NCBI GenBank assembly: GCA_947383685.1
Contig: CANDEE010000069.1
Span: 1-7,655, forward strand
DNA length: 7,655 nt
Direction of reading: 5' to 3'
DNA from: an uncultured Pseudoflavonifractor sp.
GTDB lineage: Bacteria; Bacillota; Clostridia; Oscillospirales; Oscillospiraceae
The notes under the pieces are model-generated. The model did not search any database, had not been told where the DNA came from, and saw only the letters and a list, made by a program, of their open reading frames with translations. The position numbers and the translations under genes are program-made. Shown here one piece after another: positions 1 through 6,440 of the stretch; the stretch's first letter is position 1, and every line of letters starts with the position of its first letter.

Positions 1-885
1 GGCACCGTTGAGGATGCGGACCTTCCTCTTTTTGTAAGGGGTCACGTCAGGCACCACAATGCAGTTAAGGCCGGCAGCCTTAAAAGGCAGCTTGTCCCCC
101 AACCAGGCGGGACCCTCAATATTCCACACACCAAAAACCTCGCCCACATCCAGCAGCTCATCATGGTAACCGTTCTGCGCCTCCAACCGCTCAACCTCCT
201 CCGCATCCCGAATACGGCCCGGGACAATGCGGTCCACCAAAGTGGAGCAGAAGGTACAGTCCTCATTGACATACTTGCGGAAACCATCCTCCAGTCCCCA
301 CTGGTCAATGTACTGGTTAACGCACTTCAAAAGCTCCTTACCATTGTTGTCAATCAGTTCGCAGGAAAGGATCACGAGGCCACCCTTCCCTGCCTGCCAG
401 CGTTTATAAAGCACCTGGGTCAGCTTGCCGGGAAAAGAGGAACAGGGCACATCGGAGAGTTGGCAAGCAGGGTCATAAACGATACCGGCCTCGGTGGTGT
501 TGGAGGCAACATACTCCAAATCATCGGAGACAGCCACCTCCATCATGGCGTCGAAGCCTTCCTTCTCATAGGGATTCAGACAACGGGAAACAGAGGAAAT
601 GACCCGCTTCCGGTCTATCTTCTCTCCATTCTCCATACCCCGGAGGTAGAGCGTATACAAACCCTCCTGCTCATTGATAAGCTTGGAAAGTCCGCCGCCA
701 ATGGGCTGCACCAGCACACATTTACCGTTCCAGCCCACCTTTTCGTTGGACATATCGAACCAATAATCCACAAACGCCCGCAGGAAGTTGCCTTCACCAA
801 ATTGCAGGACCTTCTCCGGCGCTTTTTCCAGGATATAACCATCGTAGCCTGACTTTTTCAGAACCTCATAGTTAAGTTTCTCCAT
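1..885 (-). CDS. uxaB: Tagaturonate reductase (altronate oxidoreductase), 5' part, cut by the window edge
   Basis: NAD-dependent cytoplasmic enzyme reducing D-tagaturonate to D-altronate in galacturonate breakdown; a member of the polyol/mannitol dehydrogenase family. 295 codons are visible of the usual 480-500, so the C-terminal catalytic domain is mostly off the left edge. Seen: the N-terminal cofactor motif with GEGNFLRAF at residues 30-38, SNTTEAG at 128-134, SCELIDNNG at 174-182, LVDRIVPG at 216-223, and KVRILNGA at 288-295. K288 and N293 have the same spacing as the catalytic Lys and Asn of mannitol 2-dehydrogenase; the catalytic His should be the very next residue outside the window. 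The start at base 885 is chosen because GGAGGAG lies 6 bases before it. An in-frame ATG at 900 overlaps that ribosome site and is unlikely. The gene diverges from an AraC regulator, and altronate dehydratase probably follows to the left (inference). A fructuronate reductase-like relative is the main alternative. Confidence 0.9.
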   Translation of the reverse strand, partial: MEKLNYEVLKKSGYDGYILEKAPEKVLQFGEGNFLRAFVDYWFDMSNEKVGWNGKCVLVQPIGGGLSKLINEQEGLYTLYLRGMENGEKIDRKRVISSVSRCLNPYEKEGFDAMMEVAVSDDLEYVASNTTEAGIVYDPACQLSDVPCSSFPGKLTQVLYKRWQAGKGGLVILSCELIDNNGKELLKCVNQYIDQWGLEDGFRKYVNEDCTFCSTLVDRIVPGRIRDAEEVERLEAQNGYHDELLDVGEVFGVWNIEGPAWLGDKLPFKAAGLNCIVVPDVTPYKKRKVRILNGA

Positions 886-936
886 GCCGATCTCCTCCAT
901 AAATTATAATTTGTCCTTGGCGAACTGGTTTTACTG

Positions 937-976
937 ATACTATTATAGCTTTCCAGCATATTTTTTCCAATAGTAT
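937..976. promoter_or_regulatory. Candidate operator: inverted repeat over the uxaB promoter
   Basis: ATACTATT at 937-944 and its exact reverse complement AATAGTAT at 969-976, centre to centre 32 bp (about three helical turns). The left arm covers part of the -10 box and the right arm part of the -35 box. The arrangement suggests a dimer-binding site, plausibly for the divergent AraC regulator, but no binding evidence exists in the sequence. Confidence 0.35.
942..970 (-). promoter_or_regulatory. Predicted sigma-A promoter of uxaB
   Basis: On the minus strand, TTGGAA (970-965) and a perfect TATAAT (947-942) are separated by 17 bases. Transcription would begin near 935, giving a leader of about 50 bases before the uxaB start. 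The weak -35 next to a perfect -10 fits an activator-assisted promoter. An 8-bp inverted repeat overlaps both elements. Confidence 0.6.
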
Positions 977-1014
977 TCTTTGCGGCGCACATTGCATAAC
1001 TTGCGGTTTTCCCG

Positions 1015-1043
1015 TTGACAAGCCTCTCTTTCCCCTTTATGAT
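1015..1043 (+). promoter_or_regulatory. Predicted sigma-A promoter of the first AraC regulator
   Basis: Perfect TTGACA (1015-1020), 17-base spacer, TATGAT (1038-1043). The expected transcript start is near 1050, only about 22 bases before the ATG at 1072. Because the promoter lies over the upstream in-frame start at 1015, that longer start can be ruled out. Confidence 0.8.
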
Positions 1044-1071
1044 AAAAATTGAAAGAAAGGAGGCGGCAATC

Positions 1072-1962
1072 ATGGTCCATCCACAAGAATTTGACCCCCG
1101 ACAGGTCATGATCCGTCCTGATTTTGAATTACAATTCAAACGGGACGCATACTTGCAGGACGTCCAACTCCATCACCATGATTTTTATGAGGTATACTTT
1201 CTTCTCTCCGGCGATGTAACCTATACCATCGAAAGCCGCCTTTACCGGGTAATGCCGGGAGAAATGCTGCTTATCAATCCACGTGAACTTCATCAGGTCT
1301 GTATTCGCTCCGAAACCTCTGTCTACGAGCGTTACACTCTTTGGGTAGACCCACAGCTTTTGCGGAAGCTCTCCACCGGACGCACTGATCTTTGCCGGTG
1401 TTTTGACCCAGGGCGGCCAAATTATGGCAATCTGCTCAAACTAAAACCAGAGGAGCAACGGCTCATCCATTCTCTTTTTGAGATGCTTTGGCAGGAATAC
1501 GACTCTGCCGGATATGGTTCGGACCTGCTACGTGAGAGCATTCTCACACAGCTTTTGGTAGCAGTGAACCGTATGGCCGAGCAGGACAGCGGGCGGTTTG
1601 AGGAACCCTCCCGCTCCAGCCGGGTGGTTGCCGCCGCCGTAGAGTATGTCAATCAGCACTACGGCGAGCCTCTTTCTCTGGACCTGCTGGCAGGTCAGTG
1701 TTTTGTAAGCAAATACCACTTAAGTCATGAGTTTAACCGTCAGGTGGGGACCAGCGTTCACCGCTATATTTTGAAAAAGCGCCTTCTTAACGCCCGACTG
1801 CTTATGGCAGAAGGAGAATCCCCCAGCCGGGTATACAGCCGCTGCGGATTTGGAGATTACGCCGGATTTTACCGGGCTTTCCGTACCGAATATGGAGTGA
1901 CGCCTCGGGACTACGCCCGCTCCGTCCGGCCCTCCACAGAAGCAGTCCTCCCCGAAGCCTGA
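1072..1962 (+). CDS. AraC-family transcriptional regulator with N-terminal cupin domain
   Basis: 296-residue sugar-sensing DNA-binding protein. The N-terminal cupin spans roughly residues 30-80, with HHH at 34-36, E40, a PGE turn at 62-64 and ELH at 72-74, the usual ligand-pocket pattern of AraC sensors. The C-terminal AraC DNA-binding domain runs from about 184 to 283 and has two helix-turn-helix units; the second carries the hallmark CGFGDYAGFYRAFRTEYG segment followed by TPRDYA. The start at 1072 is set by AAAGGAGG ending 8-9 bases upstream and by the promoter covering the upstream in-frame start. It is divergent from uxaB and lies directly before eda-kdgK, so it probably controls both units; the inducer (a uronate or KDG-like acid) is inferred. 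No hairpin terminator follows it, so some read-through into eda is possible. Confidence 0.9.
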   Translation: MVHPQEFDPRQVMIRPDFELQFKRDAYLQDVQLHHHDFYEVYFLLSGDVTYTIESRLYRVMPGEMLLINPRELHQVCIRSETSVYERYTLWVDPQLLRKLSTGRTDLCRCFDPGRPNYGNLLKLKPEEQRLIHSLFEMLWQEYDSAGYGSDLLRESILTQLLVAVNRMAEQDSGRFEEPSRSSRVVAAAVEYVNQHYGEPLSLDLLAGQCFVSKYHLSHEFNRQVGTSVHRYILKKRLLNARLLMAEGESPSRVYSRCGFGDYAGFYRAFRTEYGVTPRDYARSVRPSTEAVLPEA

Positions 1963-2006
1963 TCTTCCCTTTCGCATTTTTCACAATTTTTTCTTTATCA
2001 GGTTCA

Positions 2007-2034
2007 AATCTTCTCAGTATTATGCCGAATCTTC
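2007..2034 (+). promoter_or_regulatory. Candidate AraC-type operator: direct repeat 21 bp apart upstream of eda
   Basis: AATCTTC occurs at 2007-2013 and again at 2028-2034, both preceded two bases earlier by C (pattern CnAATCTTC). The repeat period is 21 bp, two helical turns, which is the spacing known for tandem half-sites of AraC. The second copy ends 2 bases before the -35 box, where an AraC activator typically contacts polymerase. The assignment to the neighbouring regulator is inference. Confidence 0.4.
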
Positions 2035-2036
2035 CA

Positions 2037-2065
2037 TAGACATTTTAGGCAAAAAAAGGTATGAT
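2037..2065 (+). promoter_or_regulatory. Predicted sigma-A promoter of eda-kdgK
   Basis: TAGACA (2037-2042), 17-base spacer, TATGAT (2060-2065). The expected start of transcription is near 2072. The short leader can form a 5-bp hairpin, GGGGT/ACCCC at 2077-2081 and 2089-2093, immediately before the ribosome binding site. Confidence 0.7.
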
Positions 2066-2109
2066 ATTTTTAATATGGGGTTGTGGACACCCCGGAAGGA
2101 GAGATCACT

Positions 2110-3075
2110 ATGAATGAAGTTCTAAAAAGGATCAGTGAGATCGGCATTATTCCCGTTATCGCCATTGAGGACGCCAGCAAAGCGGTCCCTCTGGCCAAGG
2201 CTCTGGTAGCCGGCGGACTCCCCGCCGCTGAGGTTACCTTCCGCACCGCCGCTGCCGAGGACGCTATCCGTGCCATTGCCAAGGAAGTCCCGGATATGCT
2301 TCTGGGCGCAGGCACAGTCCTGACCACCGATCAGGCCGACCGGGCTATGGCCGCTGGAGTATCCTTCATTGTGGCTCCCGGTTATGATCCCAAGGTCACC
2401 CAACACGTCATTGACAAAGGCGGTCTTATGGTCCCCGGCACCGCCACCCCCGGCGAAATGCAGCAGGCCATGAACCAGGGCTGTGAGGTTCTGAAGTTCT
2501 TCCCCGCTGAGGCCAACGGCGGCGTAGCTATGCTGAAAAATATTGGCGCCGCGTTGAAGACCGCCTCTTGGATGTGTACCGGCGGCGTCAACACCAAAAA
2601 TCTGATGGATTATTTGTCCTATGAGCAGATTTCCGCCGTGGGCGGCACCTGGATGGTGAAGAAAGATCTCATTGAGGGCGAAAAGTGGGACGAGATCACC
2701 TCCATCAGCAAGGAAGCGGTCAAAACCATGTTGGGCTTCTCTCTGGCCCATGTGGGTATCAACTGTGGCAGCGCCGAGGAGGCTGAGAAGGTCGCCAAGG
2801 TCCTGTGCTCCCTCTTTGGCCTGGAGTACAAGGCCGGCAACTCCTCCAACTTTGCTGGCAAGGCTGTGGAGTGCATGAAGAAGCCCGATGCCCGCGGCAC
2901 CAACGGTCATATTGCCATCGGAACCAACAGCGTAGACCGGGCCATCTATCACCTGAGCCGCCAGGGTGTGGAATTCATAGAGGAAAGCCGGGTTCTGGAC
3001 GCCAAGGGCAAAACCAAGGCCATCTACATCAAAGGTGAGGTCGGCGGTTTTGCCATCCACCTCATGCAGAAGTAA
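2110..3075 (+). CDS. eda: KDPG/KHG aldolase with a C-terminal VOC (glyoxalase-fold)-like domain
   Basis: 321 residues. Residues 1 to about 203 are a class I 2-keto-3-deoxy-6-phosphogluconate aldolase, cleaving KDPG to pyruvate and glyceraldehyde 3-phosphate in the cytoplasm. Glu41 in AEVTFRT matches the catalytic Glu45 of E. coli Eda; GAGTVL lies at 66-71; Lys129 in LKFFPAE matches the Schiff-base Lys133. The standard enzyme ends near 210 residues, so about 115 are extra. The tail (roughly 207-321) looks like one VOC/glyoxalase module: HVGINCGSAEEA at 214-225, E254, GHIAIGTNS at 266-274, and a last strand FAIHLM at 314-319. H214, E254 and H267 sit where VOC metal ligands usually occur, while the last position has His317 instead of the common Glu; this reading is inference. 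The start at 2110 follows GGAAGGAG; the in-frame GTG at 2083 lacks a ribosome site. First gene of a unit with kdgK, 38 bases on. Confidence 0.9.
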   Translation: MNEVLKRISEIGIIPVIAIEDASKAVPLAKALVAGGLPAAEVTFRTAAAEDAIRAIAKEVPDMLLGAGTVLTTDQADRAMAAGVSFIVAPGYDPKVTQHVIDKGGLMVPGTATPGEMQQAMNQGCEVLKFFPAEANGGVAMLKNIGAALKTASWMCTGGVNTKNLMDYLSYEQISAVGGTWMVKKDLIEGEKWDEITSISKEAVKTMLGFSLAHVGINCGSAEEAEKVAKVLCSLFGLEYKAGNSSNFAGKAVECMKKPDARGTNGHIAIGTNSVDRAIYHLSRQGVEFIEESRVLDAKGKTKAIYIKGEVGGFAIHLMQK

Positions 3076-3113
3076 GCACCCGATCACAATAAATATTTAG
3101 GAGGAACACCAAA

Positions 3114-4142
3114 ATGGCAAAAGTAATTACCTTTGGAGAGGTCATGGTTCGTCTCCAGCCCTACAACTACGAGCGTTTTGTTCAGGCCGATCATCTGGAA
3201 TTCACCTTCGGCGGCGGCGAGGCCAACGTGGCTGTCTCCCTGGCTAACTACGGCATCGATGTGGCCTATGTCACCAAGCTCCCCGCCCACGCCATCGGCC
3301 AGGCGGCAGTCAACTCTCTGCGCCGCTTTGGCGTGGATACCTCCCTTATCACCCGCGGCGGAGACCGTGTGGGCATTTACTACAATGAAAAGGGTGCCTC
3401 CCAGCGCGGTTCTGTCTGTATTTATGACCGGGCACACTCTGCCATTCAGGAGGCCACTACCGCCGACTTTGACTGGGACAAGATTTTTGACGGTGTGGAG
3501 TGGTTCCACTTTACAGGTATTACTCCGGCCCTGGGCCCCAACGTGGTAGAGATTTGCAAAGAGGCCTGCAAAGCTGCCAAGGCAAAGGGTATCAAGATTT
3601 CCTGTGACTTAAACTACCGTGGCAAGCTGTGGACCCGCGACCAGGCCCGGGCTGCTATGACAGAGCTGTGCCAGTATGTTGACGTGTGCATCTCCAATGA
3701 GGAGGATGCCAAGGATGTGTTTGGCATTGAGGCCGAGGCCACCGACATCTACGGCGGCACCCTGAATCACGAGGGCTACAAGTCCGTAGCCAAGCAGCTG
3801 GCAGACAAGTTTGGCTTTGAGATGGTGGCTATCACCCTTCGGGAGAGCCATTCCGCCTTTGACAACGGCTGGTCTGCCATGCTCTACAATGTAGCAAAAG
3901 ACGAGTATTGTTTCTCTAAGAAGTACGACCTGCACATCATTGACCGTGTGGGCGGCGGCGACAGCTTTGGCGGCGGCCTCATATACAGTATCCTCACCGG
4001 TAAGGATACCCAGGCCGCAGTAGAGTTTGCCGTGGCAGCCTCCGCCCTCAAGCATTCCATCGAGGGCGACTACAACATGATGACCGTGGCCGAGGTAGAA
4101 AAATTAGCCGGGGGCGACGGCTCTGGGCGCATCCAGAGATAA
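3114..4142 (+). CDS. kdgK: 2-keto-3-deoxygluconate (KDG) kinase, PfkB family
   Basis: 342-residue cytoplasmic ribokinase-fold sugar kinase that phosphorylates KDG with ATP to KDPG, the substrate of the aldolase encoded just upstream. Seen: the N-terminal strand VITFGEVMVRL, the glycine-rich substrate loop FGGGEANVAVSLANYG at 32-47, CDLNYRGKLW near the middle, SNEEDA further on, and the PfkB C-terminal signature DRVGGGDSFGGG at 277-288, where Asp283 is the expected catalytic base. The signature reads GGGD rather than the commoner GAGD. The start at 3114 has AGGAGG (3099-3104) 9 bases before it. The 38-base gap to eda holds no terminator, so the two genes are probably co-transcribed. The stop is followed by a strong hairpin at 4209. 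The pairing with eda makes KDG the likeliest substrate; other keto sugar acids cannot be excluded. Confidence 0.9.
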   Translation: MAKVITFGEVMVRLQPYNYERFVQADHLEFTFGGGEANVAVSLANYGIDVAYVTKLPAHAIGQAAVNSLRRFGVDTSLITRGGDRVGIYYNEKGASQRGSVCIYDRAHSAIQEATTADFDWDKIFDGVEWFHFTGITPALGPNVVEICKEACKAAKAKGIKISCDLNYRGKLWTRDQARAAMTELCQYVDVCISNEEDAKDVFGIEAEATDIYGGTLNHEGYKSVAKQLADKFGFEMVAITLRESHSAFDNGWSAMLYNVAKDEYCFSKKYDLHIIDRVGGGDSFGGGLIYSILTGKDTQAAVEFAVAASALKHSIEGDYNMMTVAEVEKLAGGDGSGRIQR

Positions 4143-4208
4143 AAACCGGTCGATAAAGAAGTAGGCAGGCATTGTAAAAATGGCTCAATATTTCTGAATT
4201 CTCAAGTA

Positions 4209-4245
4209 AAAGAGGCGGAGAGTTTGATAAACTCTCCGCCTCTTT
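4209..4245. terminator. Bidirectional intrinsic terminator between convergent units
   Basis: A perfect 17-bp stem (4209-4225 with 4229-4245) closed by a 3-base GAT loop, with a GC-rich core GAGGCGGAGAG. On the plus strand it is followed by TTTGT, ending kdgK. On the minus strand the stem runs into TTTTACTT, ending the SDR1/NTF2-like unit. The rest of the gap (4143-4208 and 4246-4290) shows nothing else convincing. Confidence 0.85.
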
Positions 4246-4290
4246 GTCCCCGTTCTTCCTCATTTTCCTTCTTCTATCCTCATGCCGACA

Positions 4291-4656
4291 TCAAATCGGC
4301 GTTCCAATATGCTTATCCTGCCTCCACCGAGGAACCGGACCATCATCGCCCCAATATTCATCAATGGCGGCAATTTTATCGCCTTCTACTTTGAAAAAAG
4401 ATACTGCATGAAAAGATGCTCCATCCTCTTCAGAGAGAACTTTTGTAACGGTCACAATCAAATCGTCAATCTGCTCAATGCGCTCAACGATTCCTTTCCA
4501 TCTTCCCGGATATTCACAATTGACCTGAATAAACTCCTCAACAGTAAAATGTTCATTTGTGCAATGCCAGTTAATATATGCAGACGGCTTAAAATACTGC
4601 CGAATTTCATTTGCATCTTGCCGCAGGACAGCATTCCAAAAGCCTTTGATATTCAT
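4291..4656 (-). CDS. Small NTF2/SnoaL-like fold protein, function unknown
   Basis: 121-residue soluble protein with no signal peptide or membrane segment. The pattern resembles the NTF2/SnoaL-like superfamily: an N-terminal helix region (FWNAVLRQDANEIRQYF, 6-22), a pocket region with NWHCTNEHFTVEEFI at 29-43, and a closing strand pair FFKVEGDKIAAIDEYWGDDG at 87-106 with acidic D99, E100, D104 and D105. Members of this fold serve as isomerases, cyclases, dehydratases or simple binding proteins, so the activity cannot be named. It starts 3 bases after the SDR1 stop codon, which points to translational coupling and a shared role; handling the same keto sugar acid, for example isomerising or opening it, is a guess. 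The ribosome site is weak (GGGGA overlapping the end of SDR1), consistent with coupling. Fold assignment is from pattern only. Confidence 0.75.
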   Translation of the reverse strand: MNIKGFWNAVLRQDANEIRQYFKPSAYINWHCTNEHFTVEEFIQVNCEYPGRWKGIVERIEQIDDLIVTVTKVLSEEDGASFHAVSFFKVEGDKIAAIDEYWGDDGPVPRWRQDKHIGTPI

Positions 4657-4659
4657 CGC

Positions 4660-5448
4660 CTATTTCCCCAAATAGGCCAAAATGCCACCGTCTACATAGA
4701 GGACATGCCCGTTGACAAAGTCACTGGCTTCGGAAGCCAGGAAGATTACCGGCCCCATCAAATCCTTGGGCGCGCCCCAACGTCCGGCCGGGGTCCGCTC
4801 TTTAATAAACTGGTCAAAGGGATGGGGCGTACCATCTGGCTGGGGCTCCCGCAACGGCGCAGTCAGATCAGTAGCTATGTAGCCGGGACCGATACCGTTA
4901 CACTGGATATTGGCTGCACCATATTCCGCACAGATGTTTCGGGTCAGCATTTTCAGGCCGCCCTTGGCGGAGGCGTAGGCCGCCACAGTGGGCCGTCCCA
5001 ACTCGCTCATCATGGAACAGATGTTGATAATTTTGCCATGTCCCTTGGCGATCATACCAGGGAGAACGGCCTTGCTGACGATAAAAGGAGCCACCAAATC
5101 CACGCTGACCACCTTGGAGAAGTCCTCCACCTCCATTTCAACCAGTGGAACCCGCTTATTGATGCCGGCGTTGTTAACCAGGATGTCAATCATGCCCACC
5201 TGGCACTCAATGTTCGCCACCAGCTTTTTCACAGAGGCTTCATCAGATACGTCGGCCACAAATCCCTTGGCCTGCACACCCGCTGCTTCATAGGCTTTCA
5301 ACCCTTCATCCCTGCTCTTTTCGCTGGTGCAGTTAAAGCATACCGTAGCCCCGGCCTGGGCCAAGCCGATTCCCAGAGCCAAGCCTATGGAGCGGGCGCC
5401 ACCGGTGACCAGCGCTACCTTTCCGGTCAAATCAAAAATGTTTGTCAT
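4660..5448 (-). CDS. SDR-family oxidoreductase (SDR1), gluconate 5-dehydrogenase / KDG dehydrogenase-like
   Basis: 262-residue classical short-chain dehydrogenase, cytoplasmic. Seen: cofactor loop TGGARSIG at 15-22, NNAG at 92-95, catalytic Ser145, Tyr158 and Lys162 (S-x12-Y-x3-K), and the C-terminal end VDGGILAYLGK. Relatives interconvert 5-keto-gluconate and gluconate, or reduce 2,5-diketo-3-deoxygluconate to KDG in unsaturated uronate breakdown; the second role would feed the kdgK-eda trunk here. Oddities: the second glycine of the TGxxxGxG loop is Ser20, and the end of the second strand reads FNCTS (38-42) with no acidic residue, suggesting NADP(H). It is a paralogue of SDR2 (6582-7376), and its C-terminal half is much more alike than its N-terminal half. 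The start at 5448 is set by GGAGG 8 bases upstream; a longer in-frame start at 5499 lies over the -10 region. It is followed by the NTF2-like gene. Confidence 0.88.
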   Translation of the reverse strand: MTNIFDLTGKVALVTGGARSIGLALGIGLAQAGATVCFNCTSEKSRDEGLKAYEAAGVQAKGFVADVSDEASVKKLVANIECQVGMIDILVNNAGINKRVPLVEMEVEDFSKVVSVDLVAPFIVSKAVLPGMIAKGHGKIINICSMMSELGRPTVAAYASAKGGLKMLTRNICAEYGAANIQCNGIGPGYIATDLTAPLREPQPDGTPHPFDQFIKERTPAGRWGAPKDLMGPVIFLASEASDFVNGHVLYVDGGILAYLGK

Positions 5449-5484
5449 AAGTATATCCTCCTTTTTATCATTCCGTTGCTTTCC

Positions 5485-5490
5485 ATTATA
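5485..5490 (-). promoter_or_regulatory. Possible -10 box of the SDR1 / NTF2-like unit
   Basis: A perfect TATAAT on the minus strand, about 37 bases before the SDR1 start. No acceptable -35 box lies 16-18 bases upstream (TAGGGT at 17), so if real it probably needs an activator, for which the adjacent upstream AraC regulator is the natural candidate. TTTGACGGA (5500-5492) directly precedes it. Confidence 0.4.
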
Positions 5491-5491
5491 A

Positions 5492-5500
5492 TCCGTCAAA
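5492..5500 (-). repeat. TTTGACGGA motif, copy 1 (upstream of SDR1)
   Basis: Nine-base motif touching the SDR1 -10 region, on the same strand as the gene. An identical copy in the same orientation lies in the leader of the second AraC gene at 6441-6449. It may be a regulator half-site; a chance match is possible. Confidence 0.25.
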
Positions 5501-5569
5501 TCATGAAACCCTATATCTGATCCGACACGTTTTATTCAAAAAACGGATACGGTATTTCCACAAATATAT

Positions 5570-6349
5570 TCAGGGATTCTGCTTTTCCGGACCATTACTT
5601 CTCCCTTTTCCGTCTGACTTAGCAAATTTTGAAGGAGAGCAGCCAAAGTTTTTCTTGAATACCCGCGAAAAATAAAGAGCATCGTCAAAGCCACACTGCT
5701 CCGCCACCTCCGCAATGGAATACTCATTGGTCCACATAGCGGTAAGCATGGTTTCCGCCTTCTTCATCCGCAGGCGGATCATATACTCCAGCGGCGTCAC
5801 TCCCATCTCCTTTTTGAACAGCTTACGAAGATAATCATAATTAAACGGCATTTGGCGGATTGTCTCGTCCAACGCATAGGCCGGATCGGCATAATTCTGA
5901 ATGATACTGGTGCGGATTTGGTCCACCGGCTCCGAAAACTCCCGGTTGCTGTGATAGACAATCATATAACTGGAAATCAGCTCTCCCAGGGCCGCTAATA
6001 CCAGCTCCCGCTTCCTCACGTCAGAGGAAAAGTAATATTTTGCTTGCGAAAAGGCAATTCCCAAATGGTGATCCGCATCATCACTGACCAAAAAGCTCCC
6101 CCGAAAAGGAAAACTGGGATTTTGAATAGTCAAGTGAATATTGGTAAACCCTTCCTGACTGGAATTGGCGTGGAGCTCGTTGGGTGGAATGGCCACCGCC
6201 TCCCCAGCCCGGTAGTTCATGACAGCGCCGCTCTCAAACTTAAATGCCCCCTGACCGCTGGTACAATATACCAGTTCCCAGTGGTCATGACTGTGCCATC
6301 GCACATCATATGTACGGGGATGCTCCCCTACAAACAGGATATTGTTCAT
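5570..6349 (-). CDS. Second AraC-family regulator with N-terminal cupin domain
   Basis: 259-residue transcription factor. The cupin sensor is near residues 15-65, with H19, H21 and E25, the GE turn at 49-50, and NELH at 57-60. The AraC DNA-binding domain occupies about 139-245: first helix-turn-helix around LRKLFKKEMGVTPLEYM, second CGFDDALYFSRVFKKNFGCS followed by PSKFAKS. A basic, polar tail ends the protein. The start at 6349 is supported by TGGAGG 8 bases upstream. It lies upstream of SDR1 in the same direction, 121 bases away, and downstream of the SDR2 terminator, so it probably regulates the SDR1/NTF2-like unit and perhaps itself. It is clearly a different protein from the regulator at 1072-1962; shared ligand identity is unknown. 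A weak A/T-rich hairpin (CGTTTT/AAAACG, 5528-5545) follows it and is not a convincing terminator, so partial read-through into SDR1 is likely. Confidence 0.9.
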   Translation of the reverse strand: MNNILFVGEHPRTYDVRWHSHDHWELVYCTSGQGAFKFESGAVMNYRAGEAVAIPPNELHANSSQEGFTNIHLTIQNPSFPFRGSFLVSDDADHHLGIAFSQAKYYFSSDVRKRELVLAALGELISSYMIVYHSNREFSEPVDQIRTSIIQNYADPAYALDETIRQMPFNYDYLRKLFKKEMGVTPLEYMIRLRMKKAETMLTAMWTNEYSIAEVAEQCGFDDALYFSRVFKKNFGCSPSKFAKSDGKGRSNGPEKQNP

Positions 6350-6440
6350 TCTTCAATCCTCCAGTTGCCAACTTCCATTCGCTGTTTCCCAGAGCATTCT
6401 GCTTGGCAAGCCTTTCTACATATCCGATTTATCCATACCG

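Noticed and set aside
163..852. Long plus-strand open frame (229 codons) opposite uxaB
   Set aside because: It is the antisense shadow of uxaB, whose minus frame shows conserved family motifs and a proper ribosome site; the plus frame has neither.
2122..3087. Long minus-strand open frame (321 codons) opposite eda
   Set aside because: Caused by the codon composition of eda; the plus frame carries the aldolase catalytic residues, a promoter and a ribosome site.
4284..4300. GCCGA/TCGGC hairpin overlapping the NTF2-like stop codon
   Set aside because: Only 5 bp with no T-run after it; the strong terminator is the 17-bp stem at 4209-4245.
4282..5520. Plus-strand open frame of 412 codons opposite SDR1 and the NTF2-like gene
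   Set aside because: It spans two minus-strand genes and their gap, resembles no family, and begins without a ribosome site directly after a terminator.
5528..5545. CGTTTT/AAAACG hairpin after the second AraC gene
   Set aside because: Six mostly A-T pairs and no proper T-tract make it too weak to call a terminator.
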